Source: Acidimicrobiaceae bacterium (lineage in GTDB: Bacteria > Actinomycetota > Acidimicrobiia > Acidimicrobiales > RAAP-2). From it: DNA of 64,000 nucleotides. The position numbers and the translations under genes are program-made. The stretch's first letter is position 1. Each line of letters opens with the position of its first letter. The stretch lies in the NCBI GenBank assembly GCA_027315315.1, contig DAHUYG010000033.1, positions 62,001 through 126,000 of the forward strand. Direction: 5' to 3'. The notes below the pieces were generated by a model. It worked only from the letters and a program-made list of their open reading frames with translations, was not told the origin of the DNA and did not search any database. Below are positions 43,603 to 52,992 of the stretch, one piece after another.

Positions 43603-44793
43603 CTATGACCTGACCGAACCGGCCTCGCTGTGGAGCCTGTCGTCGTTGCCCGCACTCCGCCAGTTGGCGCTCGGGGCGATGGCGTCGACGTCGATGCGGT
43701 CCCGGTGCCGCTCCACCACGGACAAAATCGATGCCACGGTCGAGCGGTCCAAGAGGTTGGGCACCAGCCCGAGGTCGAGCAGCTTGGTGTGGGCGGCCCG
43801 GTAGTAGTGCTCTTCCTTCTCGACCCGAGGATTGTCAAGGTTGGTGACCCTGACCGGCCCGTTGGAGGCCTCGACCACCTTGTCCGCGAGCTCCTTGACC
43901 GAGAACGACTCGGTGAACTGGTTGAACACCCGGTACTCGCCCTCCTCGGCCGGGTTGTTCACCGCGATCTCGACACACGCGAGGGTGTCACGGATGTTCA
44001 GCATCCCGCGCGTCTGACCTCCCGCTCCGTAGACGGTGAGCGGGTGGCCCGCGACGGCCTGGACGCAGAAGCGGTTGAGCACCGTACCGAACACGCCGTC
44101 GTAGTCGAAGCGGGTGGCGAGATCGGGGTGCAGCACCGTCTCGTCGGTCTCCTGGCCATAGACAATGCCCTGGTTGAGGTCCGTCGAGCGCAGACCCCAG
44201 ATACGACAGGCGAACATGATGTTGTGGCTGTCGTGCACCTTGGAGAGGTGGTAGTAGGAGCCGGGCTGCTTGGGGAAGGGCAGCACGTCGGTCCGGCCCC
44301 GGTGCGTGATCTCGATGAACCCTTCTTCGATGTCGATGTTGGGGGTTCCGTACTCGCCCATCGTGCCAAGCTTCACCAGGTGAATGCTCGGGTCGATCTC
44401 GGCGATCGCGAAGAGAAGATTCAGATTGCCCACCACGTTGTTGACCTGTGTATAGACGGCGTGCGCACGGTCGATCATCGAGTAGGGAGCGGAGCGCTGC
44501 TCGGCGAAGTGGATGATCGCGTCTGGCTTGAACTCGCGCACGGTGTCATAGACGAACTCGGCGTCGTTGAGATCCCCTATGAACGGCTGGACCCGCAGGC
44601 CCGAGATGTCCTCCCACACCTTGACCCGGCGCTGGAGCTGCGCGATCGGGACGAGGCTCGAGGTCCCGAGCTCGTAGTCGTACTGGCGGCGGACGAAGTT
44701 GTCGACGGCTCCGACCTCGTGCCCCCGATGGGAGAGGTGGAGGGCCGTAGGCCAGCCGAGATATCCGTCTGCGCCGAGTACCAGCACTCTCAT
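43603..44793 (-). CDS. sqdB: UDP-sulfoquinovose synthase homologue (SQD1/SqdB family)
   Basis: A 396-residue SDR-type enzyme closely matching SQD1. NAD-binding site GADGYLGWPTALHL, then HFAEQRSAPYSM, the Thr/Glu active segment GTMGEYGTPNIDIEEG, and the YHLSKVHD Tyr/Lys pair. The LNQGIVYG motif is also present. The enzyme joins sulfite to UDP-glucose to give the headgroup donor for sulfoquinovosyl lipids. No glycosyltransferase of the SqdX/SqdD type is adjacent, so the sugar may enter another glycan. Start is the ATG at 44793. Confidence 0.88.
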   Translation of the reverse strand: MRVLVLGADGYLGWPTALHLSHRGHEVGAVDNFVRRQYDYELGTSSLVPIAQLQRRVKVWEDISGLRVQPFIGDLNDAEFVYDTVREFKPDAIIHFAEQRSAPYSMIDRAHAVYTQVNNVVGNLNLLFAIAEIDPSIHLVKLGTMGEYGTPNIDIEEGFIEITHRGRTDVLPFPKQPGSYYHLSKVHDSHNIMFACRIWGLRSTDLNQGIVYGQETDETVLHPDLATRFDYDGVFGTVLNRFCVQAVAGHPLTVYGAGGQTRGMLNIRDTLACVEIAVNNPAEEGEYRVFNQFTESFSVKELADKVVEASNGPVRVTNLDNPRVEKEEHYYRAAHTKLLDLGLVPNLLDRSTVASILSVVERHRDRIDVDAIAPSANWRSAGNDDRLHSEAGSVRS

Positions 44794-44827
44794 TTTCGAT
44801 GCACGCTCCCTTTGAGATCCGCCCGCT

Positions 44828-44847
44828 CCCGGACCTCTTTGTCCGGG
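44828..44847 (-). other. Hairpin in the sqdB leader
   Basis: A perfect 7-bp stem (CCCGGAC/GTCCGGG) with a 6-nt loop lies about 35 nt before the sqdB ATG. It may affect mRNA stability or translation. The gap to the divergent addB gene (191 bp) holds no gene. Confidence 0.4.
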
Positions 44848-44972
44848 CCGGCTGGCTCAACTTCGAAATGAAACCGCAACAACCATGATGACCGACGTAG
44901 CTGAGATTTCCCTGGGAAGGGGAGGGCCCGGGAGGCCCTTTCACCTTTGATTCCCAGGTCACAGCCCTTTTG

Positions 44973-44978
44973 TAGGGT
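44973..44978 (+). promoter_or_regulatory. Leaderless -10 element of addB
   Basis: TAGGGT is 6 nt before the GTG at 44985. Confidence 0.5.
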
Positions 44979-44984
44979 CCGGAC

Positions 44985-47900
44985 GTGCCGAGTTTCATGA
45001 ACCACGGGCGACCGGTCGTCGCCCTGGCCGATGCGATCGCCCAGGCCCAGGCCAAGGACCCCTTCGCCCCGGTGACCGTCGTGGTGCCCTCCCCGTACGC
45101 ACGCGTCCAGCTCCGGCGGGCCGTCGGCGCGACCAGGGGGATCTGCAACGTCGCCTTCCGCACCTGGGGCGAGCTGGTCGGCGACCTGGCCCGGTCGGCT
45201 GCGGGCACCGAAGTGCGTCTGCCCGCCCGGCCGGTCCTGGACGAGGCGCTCCGCAAGGTGCTCCTTTCGGTTCCCTCCCCGTTCGCGTCGCTCGCCCGGT
45301 CGTCGGCCGGCCGTCGCCAGCTCGCCTTGGTGTTCGGCGACCTCTGGCGGGCCGGCACCGATCTGCGAGACGCCATGGCCCGTGGGGGAGAGACGGCGGA
45401 GTCGCTCGTCGCGGTGCTCTGCGCTCTCGAGTCCCACCTGGCTGAGCGGGGGTTCACCGACCCCGGTCGCCTCTTGGACCTGGCGGCGGACGCGCCGGTC
45501 GGTCCCTCGATCGGATCCATCGTGCGGTGGTGCCCCGCCCCCCTCCGGGCTCGCGACGAGAAGGTCCTCGAGCGATTGGCCGACGTCGGGATCGCCATCA
45601 GCACCATCGGCCCCGGCAATGGTGCCGTCGGGTGCGTCGTGGCGTGCAGCGACCCCGATGTCGAGGTGCGGGTGGTCGCCCGCCGCCTCGTCGAGGCGGC
45701 GGCAGGGGGGATTCCCCTCTGGGAGCAGGCGGTCATCCACCCGCCGTCGACGCGCTACTCGCGGCTGGTCCACGGTCGTCTCGAGCGAGCGGGCCTGCCG
45801 ACCTCGGGACCCTCGCCGAGGTTCCTGGTCGAGACCGCCGCGGGTCGGGCCACGCTCGGTCTCCTCGACCTCGCATCGGGCGAGTGGCGGCGCAACGAGC
45901 TGATGGACTGGCTCTCGGCCGCACCGATCACGACCGGTCCGGGACAAAGGCGCGCCCCGATCGACCGATGGGACGACATCTCGGCTCGGGCCGGCGTCGT
46001 CCAGGGCCTCGATCAGTGGGACTCGAGGCTGCTTCGCTTTTCGGAGATCGGGCCCGTGCGCGAGCAGCACATGGCGCACACCGAGTCCGAGGCCGGTGCC
46101 GCCCGCGCGCTGCGAGGGTTCGTCCAGCAGCTTGCGCTCGACCTCGCGGTGCCTTCCGGAGGCTGGTCCACCTGGGCCCGCTGGTGCACATGGGTGTTGC
46201 AGCGCTACCTCGAGGCGGCCGAGACCTGGCCGAGGCCCGAGCAGATCGCTCTCGACGAGGTGTTGGGGGTGGTCGGTGACCTCGGCGACCTGGATCTCGT
46301 CGGGTCGGATCCGGATCTCCCCACCTTCCGCGACGCGCTGGCGGCCGAGCTCGGGTCCCGCGCTCTTCACGACGACGCGGACGTCGCTCGCCCGTCCTCG
46401 GAGGGTGGGGCTGCCGCGCCTCCGGTCGATCGTCGTGGCTTGCCTGGACCGGTTGGATCCGGCGTCTTCGTGGGCACGCCCTCCGATGCGCTCGGCCTCA
46501 CGTTCAGGCGGGTGATCGTCGTCGGAGGTTCGGACGACTTCCTTCCCGGGCTCGCCCGGGCGGTGCCGTTCCTCGATGCGGACATCGAGCATCCGGACTG
46601 GCCCACCAAGGAACGGGCGGCCGAGGAGCTCCACGACGAGCTCGCGACGGTGATCGCGTTGTGCGGAGCGCCGGTGACCGTGACCCGCCCCGTGCTCGAC
46701 CCGAGAACTGGCCGAGAGCTCGCCCCCTCCCGCTGGTTCCACCCCGAGGGCGAGCTCGGGGGATGGGTCGGAGAGGATGCCCCGTCGTTCCAGGCCGATC
46801 TCCTGAGCGAGCGAGCCGGCAGTTTTCCCCTGTCGGGGGCCGAGCGGCTGCTCGGCCATCTGGCTCGCTTCTCGAGCTCGGGCGGGGGTCTGTTCACGCA
46901 CCCGGCGGTCGAGGGGGACGAGCCGGGGGCCAACGGGCTCACCGTCCCGCCCCTGCGAACGAGCATCGAGGCGGCGAGCGCCCCGGTGGGCCACCCCTTC
47001 AGCAGGTTCGAGGGCCACGTCGGTGCGGCGCTCGCCCGCGACGTCTCGGGTGAGCTCTCCCCGACGAGGCTCGAGGAGTACGCCACCTGCCCGCGGCGGT
47101 ACCTGCTCGGCCGGGAGCTGCGCCTTGCGGCGCCGTTCCGGCCGGAGTCGACCGAGCAGATGGAGGCGCGCGATCGCGGGACGCTCGTCCACGAGATCCT
47201 GGCCGCCTACGTCACCGAGCGGATCGCCGGCGCAGACGAATCGCTTGACCGGCTGCTCGCGATCGCCGAGGAACGATTCGCCGTCGCAAGCGAGGAGGGC
47301 CGATGTGGGCCTCCGCTGATGGCCGCCGTCGAACGGGCCAACCTCGTGCGCGACCTGCGGCGCTTCTACGAGGAGGACACCCTCTCGCCGATCGCCGCCG
47401 AGCTGGCCTTCGGAGCGCTCGCGTCGGCCGATGACGTCCCTGAGAACCGCCGCGAGACCGGGCCCAACCAGCGGGCGTCCATGAGGACGGGCGCCGTCAA
47501 GGTCGAGTTGGCCGACGGCCGAATCGTCCGCTTCGGGGGTTCGGTCGACCGCATCGACCGCACCCCCGACGGCTCGCTCGTGGTGAGCGACTACAAGACC
47601 GGGCGCCAAGGCGACCTCGACCGGTTGCGGAAGGACCCCGTGGCAGGCGGGACGCGACTGCAGCTCCCGATCTACGCCCTGGCAGCCAAGGCCTACGCGC
47701 AGTGGGACGGGATCGTGCGGGCCAGGTACTGGAACCTCTCGTGGGATCGACACCGTCCCTCGTATGGATGCACGCTCGACGACCGGCTGCTCGGCCGGTT
47801 CACCGACGTCGTCTCCACCATCGCCTCGGGGATCGAGTCGGGCTCCTTCCCCGGGCACCCCGGCGAGGAGGAGTACCGCGATCGCCGACCGACGTTCGCC

Positions 47901-48077
47901 AACTGCAGGTTCTGTGACTTCGACCGGCTTTGCCCCGTCGATCGCGATCGGCGCTGGGCCCTGGCGGCCACCTCCCCGGAGGTCGAGCCGGTGCTCCGCC
48001 TCGCCGGAGACCCCGATCCCGGCCTCGAGGGAATCGTGGACGCGGAGGCGCTCGATCGCCGCGAGAGGCAACGATGA
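44985..48077 (+). CDS. AddB-like exonuclease subunit with Fe-S cluster motif
   Basis: A 1030-residue partner of the AddA-like gene. The C-terminal third is a PD-(D/E)XK nuclease: GTLVHEIL (about residue 731), GGSVDRID and DYKTG (about 868). Cys702 with the CRFC-x5-C group (residues ~974-982) forms the AddB-type 4Fe-4S staple. The N-terminal half is helicase-like but has no GxGKT Walker A motif. AddAB and AdnAB process DNA double-strand breaks for RecA. The 3' end overlaps addA by 4 nt (ATGA). Confidence 0.83.
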   Translation: MPSFMNHGRPVVALADAIAQAQAKDPFAPVTVVVPSPYARVQLRRAVGATRGICNVAFRTWGELVGDLARSAAGTEVRLPARPVLDEALRKVLLSVPSPFASLARSSAGRRQLALVFGDLWRAGTDLRDAMARGGETAESLVAVLCALESHLAERGFTDPGRLLDLAADAPVGPSIGSIVRWCPAPLRARDEKVLERLADVGIAISTIGPGNGAVGCVVACSDPDVEVRVVARRLVEAAAGGIPLWEQAVIHPPSTRYSRLVHGRLERAGLPTSGPSPRFLVETAAGRATLGLLDLASGEWRRNELMDWLSAAPITTGPGQRRAPIDRWDDISARAGVVQGLDQWDSRLLRFSEIGPVREQHMAHTESEAGAARALRGFVQQLALDLAVPSGGWSTWARWCTWVLQRYLEAAETWPRPEQIALDEVLGVVGDLGDLDLVGSDPDLPTFRDALAAELGSRALHDDADVARPSSEGGAAAPPVDRRGLPGPVGSGVFVGTPSDALGLTFRRVIVVGGSDDFLPGLARAVPFLDADIEHPDWPTKERAAEELHDELATVIALCGAPVTVTRPVLDPRTGRELAPSRWFHPEGELGGWVGEDAPSFQADLLSERAGSFPLSGAERLLGHLARFSSSGGGLFTHPAVEGDEPGANGLTVPPLRTSIEAASAPVGHPFSRFEGHVGAALARDVSGELSPTRLEEYATCPRRYLLGRELRLAAPFRPESTEQMEARDRGTLVHEILAAYVTERIAGADESLDRLLAIAEERFAVASEEGRCGPPLMAAVERANLVRDLRRFYEEDTLSPIAAELAFGALASADDVPENRRETGPNQRASMRTGAVKVELADGRIVRFGGSVDRIDRTPDGSLVVSDYKTGRQGDLDRLRKDPVAGGTRLQLPIYALAAKAYAQWDGIVRARYWNLSWDRHRPSYGCTLDDRLLGRFTDVVSTIASGIESGSFPGHPGEEEYRDRRPTFANCRFCDFDRLCPVDRDRRWALAATSPEVEPVLRLAGDPDPGLEGIVDAEALDRRERQR

Positions 48078-51000
48078 GCGAGCCCCACACGCTCGTCGAC
48101 GGACCGGCCCGCCACCAGATCGCCACCGACGTCGCGAGCCGGCTGGCTGTCAACGCCGCAGCGGGCAGCGGCAAGACGACCGCGCTCGTCGATCGCATCG
48201 TGACCCTGGTCGCCCGGCATGGGACCCCGATGTCCTCCATCGCCGCGATCACCTTCACCGAGGCGGCGGCGGCCGAGTTGCGTGTCCGGGTCCGCCGGGC
48301 GCTCGAGGCGGGCGTTCGGGACGACCCTCGGCTCGCCAAGGCGGCACGAGAGGTTGACGACGCCGCGATCTGCACCATCCACGCTTTCGCCCGACGCATT
48401 CTGAGCGAGAACTGGCTCGAGGCCGGGCTCACGCCCAACATCGAGGTGCTCGACGCAGCCGGTGAGTACCTCGACCACAAGACGCGATGGGCGCAGTTCA
48501 CGAGCGAGCTGTTGGCGGACCAGGCGGCGGCGCCCGCCCTCATGCGCGGCTTCGCCTCGGGGCTCCGGCTCGGGCAACTGCGTGAGGTCGCCCGGGCCCT
48601 CGCCCAGCACCACGACCGGCTCACGCCGCCGGTCCTCGCCCGCCTCGAGCTCGAACGGGTCGAGCGCGCCGATCCACGGCTCGACGTCCGGGGCGCCGTC
48701 GAAAGGATCCGGGCGGCAATCGCCCTGAAGGAACACTGCACCGACGACTCCGACCGCCTGCACCACCACCTCCGCACGGTGTTGGCCGACGCGCTCGGCC
48801 AGCTCGAGCCGCTGGTCGGATCCGACGACGAGACCACCCTGTTGAGCGTGCTGCGGACCCTCCCTCGGCTCACGTGCAGCTTCGGGCAGAGGGACAACTG
48901 GAGCACCGAGGTCCGCGACGTGCGCGCGGCGTGCTCCGAGGCGCAGGACGCGTGCGACACCATCCGCTCCGCCGTAGCCCTGACTGTCGTCACCGAGCTC
49001 GGGTACCGCCTGACGCGCTGGGCGGTCGAAGGCGCCGCCCAGCGCCGGGCCGAGGGCCGGTTCAGCTTCCACGACCTCCTGGTGGAGGCGCGCACGCTGC
49101 TGAGGGACAACGACCCGGCGCGCGCCCGGGTCCGGGAGCGCTACCGCTGCGTCCTCATCGACGAGTTCCAGGACACCGACCCGCTTCAGGCCGAGCTGGC
49201 CGGGCTCCTCGGCGAGCCGGAGGCACGCGATGCTGCGGCCCGGCTGTTCCTCGTCGGCGACCCCGAACAGTCCATCTACCGGTTCCGCCGGGCCGACGTG
49301 GCGCAGTTCACGGCGGCCGTCGCGGCGATGGACGAGGAGATCACGCTCGCCTCCAACTTCCGTTCGGTGCCCGAGATCCTGCGGTTCGTGGACGCCGTCT
49401 TCGAGGGGCTCGGCGAGGAGGTCGCCAAGCACGACGGGATCGCCCACCGCTCCCTCGTGGCCACCCGAGGCGGTGACGCGCACGAAGCGGGGCCCACGGT
49501 TGGCACCTTCGGCGGCCCCGACGACGAGCTTCGGGCGCGCGAGGTGCGTATGCGCTCGACCGAGGACGTCGCCGCCATCGCCGGCGCGGCGGTACGCGAG
49601 CGTTGGACCGTCCACGAAGCCGACGGTCGGCGCGCCGCACGATACAGCGACGTCGCGGTGCTGCTCCCCACGCGCACGTCGTTGCCCATGCGCGAGCGCG
49701 CGTTCGACGCTGCCGATGTCCCCTATCGTCTCGAGGGCGCCAGCCTGGTGTGGGCGTCCCAGGACGTGCGCGACGTGCTCGCCGTGGCTCGCGCCGTCCA
49801 CGACCCGGCGAATCCCATCGCGGTCGTCGCGGCACTCCGCACGCCGGGACTCGCGTGCGGCGACGACGATCTCGTCCGATTCCATGCGCGTGGCGCGTCT
49901 TGGGACCCGAGGGCGGAGGTCGACGGCGCTCCGGGCGCCGACGACCCGGTGGCCCGGGGAATGGCGGTCCTCGCCGAGCTCCATGACCGCGGGATGTGGA
50001 TGTCCCCTTCGGAGATGATCTCGGCCATCGTGACCGACCTGCGCTTCTTCGAGCTTGCGCTCGTCCATCGTCGGCCGCGCGACCACTGGCAGCGCCTCCG
50101 GTGGCTCGAGGATCAAGCTCGCGCGTTCGAGGAGGCCGGCGGCGGCACGCTCGGAGAGTTCCTCGAGTGGGTCGACCTGAGCGAGGAGGCCGAGCGCTGG
50201 ACGAGCACGCTCGGAGCCCCCGAGCCCGACGACGACGCGGTCCGCGTCATGACGGTTCACGGCGCAAAGGGCCTCGAGTTCCCGATCGTGGTGCTGACGG
50301 GTCTGGACACGCCGCCGCCCAACATCGTCCCGCCCGTGCTCTTCGACGCCGGGGGGATGCCGCGCTTCTCGTTCGGCGTCGACTTCCGTTCGCCGGACTA
50401 CAAGGCGCTGTGGGACGCCGACCGGTCGCTCGAGGCCGCCGAACGACTCCGGCTCCTCTACGTCGCGCTGACCAGGCCCCGTGACCACCTGGTGGTCGAC
50501 CTCGGGCACAAGGCAACCGCCACCGAGGCGCTCGCAACGAAGCTCTTCTTCATCTGCGAGGCGGCGGGGGTCGACCGGATCACGCCCGCGCCCGCCATCG
50601 CACCCGTGCGGCCCGAGGCGCCTGCCCGCGCCGAGGGGGCCCGCTGGTGGGTCGAGCAGGCGCGTTGGCAGACCGAACGCGACCGGCTGGTCGCCGAGAG
50701 CGCCCGGCAGCCGACGTGGTCGGCAACCGCGCTCGCCGCGGCCGGCTCGACGGGCGAACGGCGCTGGCCGGCGGCAGCCGGGCACGACGAGGAGGAGATC
50801 CGGCGCAGGGTCGGCCGGGCGGTGCACGACGCGCTCGCCAAGATCGCGCTCACAGTCGACGGCGAGTTGTCGGAGGCCGGCGAGAGGATCGCTCGAGGTG
50901 CCGCGGCGGCGCAGCGTCTCGACCCGGCGGTGAGCGAGACGGTCGTGGCGTTGGTCCGGTGGGCGATCGCGTCGCCCCTCGTCCGGTCACTGGCGGCCGG

Positions 51001-51373
51001 GCGCCACTGGAAGGAGCTGCCCCTCGCTGCGCCACTCCCCGGCGGCGGCCTGCTCGAGGGCTTCGCGGACCTCGTCGGGGAGAGCGCCGAGGGGTTGGTG
51101 GTGGTCGACTTCAAGACCGCCCCTCGGGGAGCCGCCTCGCCCCAATACCTGGGGCAGGTCGCCGCATATGCCTATCTGCTCGAACGTTCGACCCACGAGC
51201 CGGTCGCCCGGGTCGCGGTGTGCTACCTCGACGAGGCGGGCTCCGAGGAAGAGACGCTGGAGGGCGAAGCCCTGGAGGCCAAGATCGCCGACGTGCTCAG
51301 GGCCGCCGGGGCGGACGCCCCCTCAGCCGACGCCGCTGATTCCGGGCAGCTCTCGCTCTTCGGCGCCCCCTGA
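48074..51373 (+). CDS. AddA-like UvrD-family helicase with C-terminal nuclease
   Basis: A 1099-residue protein. Walker A NAAAGSGKTT (about residue 30), Walker B LIDEFQDTDPLQ (about 361), VGDPEQSIYRFRRAD, and the late helicase motifs GAKGLEFPIVV and VALTRPRDHLV. A nuclease domain lies at the end (EGFADLV, VVDFKTA at about 1010). With the upstream gene it forms an AddAB/AdnAB-type resection machine. I trimmed the 1147-residue track to the ATG at 48074, which overlaps the addB stop. The end overlaps rmuC by 51 nt. Confidence 0.9.
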   Translation: MSEPHTLVDGPARHQIATDVASRLAVNAAAGSGKTTALVDRIVTLVARHGTPMSSIAAITFTEAAAAELRVRVRRALEAGVRDDPRLAKAAREVDDAAICTIHAFARRILSENWLEAGLTPNIEVLDAAGEYLDHKTRWAQFTSELLADQAAAPALMRGFASGLRLGQLREVARALAQHHDRLTPPVLARLELERVERADPRLDVRGAVERIRAAIALKEHCTDDSDRLHHHLRTVLADALGQLEPLVGSDDETTLLSVLRTLPRLTCSFGQRDNWSTEVRDVRAACSEAQDACDTIRSAVALTVVTELGYRLTRWAVEGAAQRRAEGRFSFHDLLVEARTLLRDNDPARARVRERYRCVLIDEFQDTDPLQAELAGLLGEPEARDAAARLFLVGDPEQSIYRFRRADVAQFTAAVAAMDEEITLASNFRSVPEILRFVDAVFEGLGEEVAKHDGIAHRSLVATRGGDAHEAGPTVGTFGGPDDELRAREVRMRSTEDVAAIAGAAVRERWTVHEADGRRAARYSDVAVLLPTRTSLPMRERAFDAADVPYRLEGASLVWASQDVRDVLAVARAVHDPANPIAVVAALRTPGLACGDDDLVRFHARGASWDPRAEVDGAPGADDPVARGMAVLAELHDRGMWMSPSEMISAIVTDLRFFELALVHRRPRDHWQRLRWLEDQARAFEEAGGGTLGEFLEWVDLSEEAERWTSTLGAPEPDDDAVRVMTVHGAKGLEFPIVVLTGLDTPPPNIVPPVLFDAGGMPRFSFGVDFRSPDYKALWDADRSLEAAERLRLLYVALTRPRDHLVVDLGHKATATEALATKLFFICEAAGVDRITPAPAIAPVRPEAPARAEGARWWVEQARWQTERDRLVAESARQPTWSATALAAAGSTGERRWPAAAGHDEEEIRRRVGRAVHDALAKIALTVDGELSEAGERIARGAAAAQRLDPAVSETVVALVRWAIASPLVRSLAAGRHWKELPLAAPLPGGGLLEGFADLVGESAEGLVVVDFKTAPRGAASPQYLGQVAAYAYLLERSTHEPVARVAVCYLDEAGSEEETLEGEALEAKIADVLRAAGADAPSADAADSGQLSLFGAP

Positions 51374-52807
51374 GACGACGTCGAGCTGGGGGCGCTGCGG
51401 CGGCATCTCATCGGTGTCGTCGCCCCGCCCGATCAGCTCGGGGGCCTGGGGCATCCGGGGCACCGCGCTCACATGGCGCAGCTCGCCGATCTCCTTGGCG
51501 TCGTGCTCCACGACTGAAAGCTCGGGGAACCGCCGCGCCGTCACGAGCACACGCGACTCGAGCGAGCCGATGGCGTCGTTGAACGCCTCGACCGTGCTCG
51601 AGAGCGAGCGGTGCATCTTGGAGAAGTGGCCGCCGAGCACCCGGAGGCGCTCGTAGAGCTCGCTCGCGAGGTCGCGGACCTTCTGCGCGTTCTCGGCCAG
51701 GCCCTCGTTACGCCATCCCTGGGCGAAGATCCGCAACAGCCCGATCAAGGTGGTGGGGGTCGCGATCAGCACCCGCTTCGCGATTGCGTACTCGTAGAGC
51801 TCGGGGTCCTGCTCGCACGCCGCCGTGTAGAGCGACTCCCCTGCGATGAAGGCGACGACGAAGTCGGGCGAGGGATCGAACTGCACCCAGTACTCCCGCT
51901 TGGCCAGCTGATCGATGTGGGCCCGGACCTGCCGGGCGTGCGCCTCGAGGGCGGCCCGCCGCGCCGACTCCTCCTCGGCGTCCATGGCGCGGAGGTACGC
52001 GTCGAGGGGCACCTTGGCGTCCACCACGATGTTGGCCCCACCCGGGAGGTGCACGACGAGGTCGGGTCGCTGGCGCCCGTCGTCACCGGAGCGCGTGACC
52101 TGCTCGTTGAAGTCGCAATGCTCGACCATCCCCGCCATCTCGACGACCCGCCGGAGTTGCATCTCGCCCCACCGGCCCCGGGTCTGGGGAGCCCGCAGCG
52201 CAGTCACGAGATTGTGGGTCTCCTTCTTCAGCTGCTCCTGGGAGCTCGAGAGCTGCCGGACCTGCTCGGTGAGCCCGCTGTAGGCACCCTTTCGCTCGAG
52301 CTCCATCTGGCGGAGGCCGCTCTCGTAACGGCCGAGGGTCTCGCGCAGCGGCTCGAGGAGCTGGGCGATCGCCTCCTGGCGCTGGCCCAGCTCGCCCCGG
52401 GCGGCCTCCTGCGCCTCCCTCAGCCTGGAGTCGGCGAGCGTCAAGAACTGCTCGCTGTTGGAACGAAGGGCCTCGCTCGAGAGCTGGGAGAAGGTCCCGA
52501 CCAGGCGCTCGCGCTCCTCCTCGAGGGCCTGGGCCCGCTCTTGTGCGCTGCGGCGAGAGAGTTCGATCTCCGTCGCGAGGCGTGCGTTGTCGGCGCTGAG
52601 CCGGGTCATCGAGGCGGACGACTGCTCGAGCTGTGCGCCGAGGCGGCCGAGGGCCTCGTGCGCGTCGGCCAGGCGCCCCTGCGCCACCCTGGCCTCGGAG
52701 AGGACCTCGTCGTTGCGGCGCCGAAACACGAGGAGGGCGACTGCGCAGCCCCCACAGAGCCCGAGCACCAGGCCGATCAGCAGTCCGACGGTCATGCCAT
52801 CCCCCAC
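51323..52807 (-). CDS. rmuC: DNA recombination protein RmuC homologue
   Basis: A 494-residue RmuC. An N-terminal transmembrane segment (about residues 5-28) and a long coiled coil (30-190) precede the core with RGRWGEMQLRRVVEMAGM, VVDAKVPLDAYLRA and the ATPTTLIGLLRIFAQGW segment. RmuC limits DNA inversion and illegitimate recombination. Its 3' end overlaps the 3' end of the convergent addA gene by 51 bp, so the two repair genes have antisense ends. The start could also be the ATG four codons downstream. Confidence 0.92.
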   Translation of the reverse strand: MGDGMTVGLLIGLVLGLCGGCAVALLVFRRRNDEVLSEARVAQGRLADAHEALGRLGAQLEQSSASMTRLSADNARLATEIELSRRSAQERAQALEEERERLVGTFSQLSSEALRSNSEQFLTLADSRLREAQEAARGELGQRQEAIAQLLEPLRETLGRYESGLRQMELERKGAYSGLTEQVRQLSSSQEQLKKETHNLVTALRAPQTRGRWGEMQLRRVVEMAGMVEHCDFNEQVTRSGDDGRQRPDLVVHLPGGANIVVDAKVPLDAYLRAMDAEEESARRAALEAHARQVRAHIDQLAKREYWVQFDPSPDFVVAFIAGESLYTAACEQDPELYEYAIAKRVLIATPTTLIGLLRIFAQGWRNEGLAENAQKVRDLASELYERLRVLGGHFSKMHRSLSSTVEAFNDAIGSLESRVLVTARRFPELSVVEHDAKEIGELRHVSAVPRMPQAPELIGRGDDTDEMPPQRPQLDVVSGGAEERELPGISGVG

Positions 52808-52980
52808 CCGGAGCCGACACCTCGGTCGCCTCGAAGCTCTCGTTTTGCCGGTTCGCGCCGGCGTCGCCGCACCACCGGGTCAGAGTACCGAGGGGGTGTG
52901 ACCGGCCATGGGACCGTCGTTGACCTCGCCGAGCGGACACTGCGGGCGGCGTGCCCCTGCCACCGGGAGGTGCGCGGCGC

Positions 52981-52986
52981 TACCGT
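52981..52986 (+). promoter_or_regulatory. Leaderless -10 element of the PhoU gene
   Basis: TACCGT is 6 nt before the ATG at 52993. Confidence 0.5.
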
Positions 52987-52992
52987 AACGAC

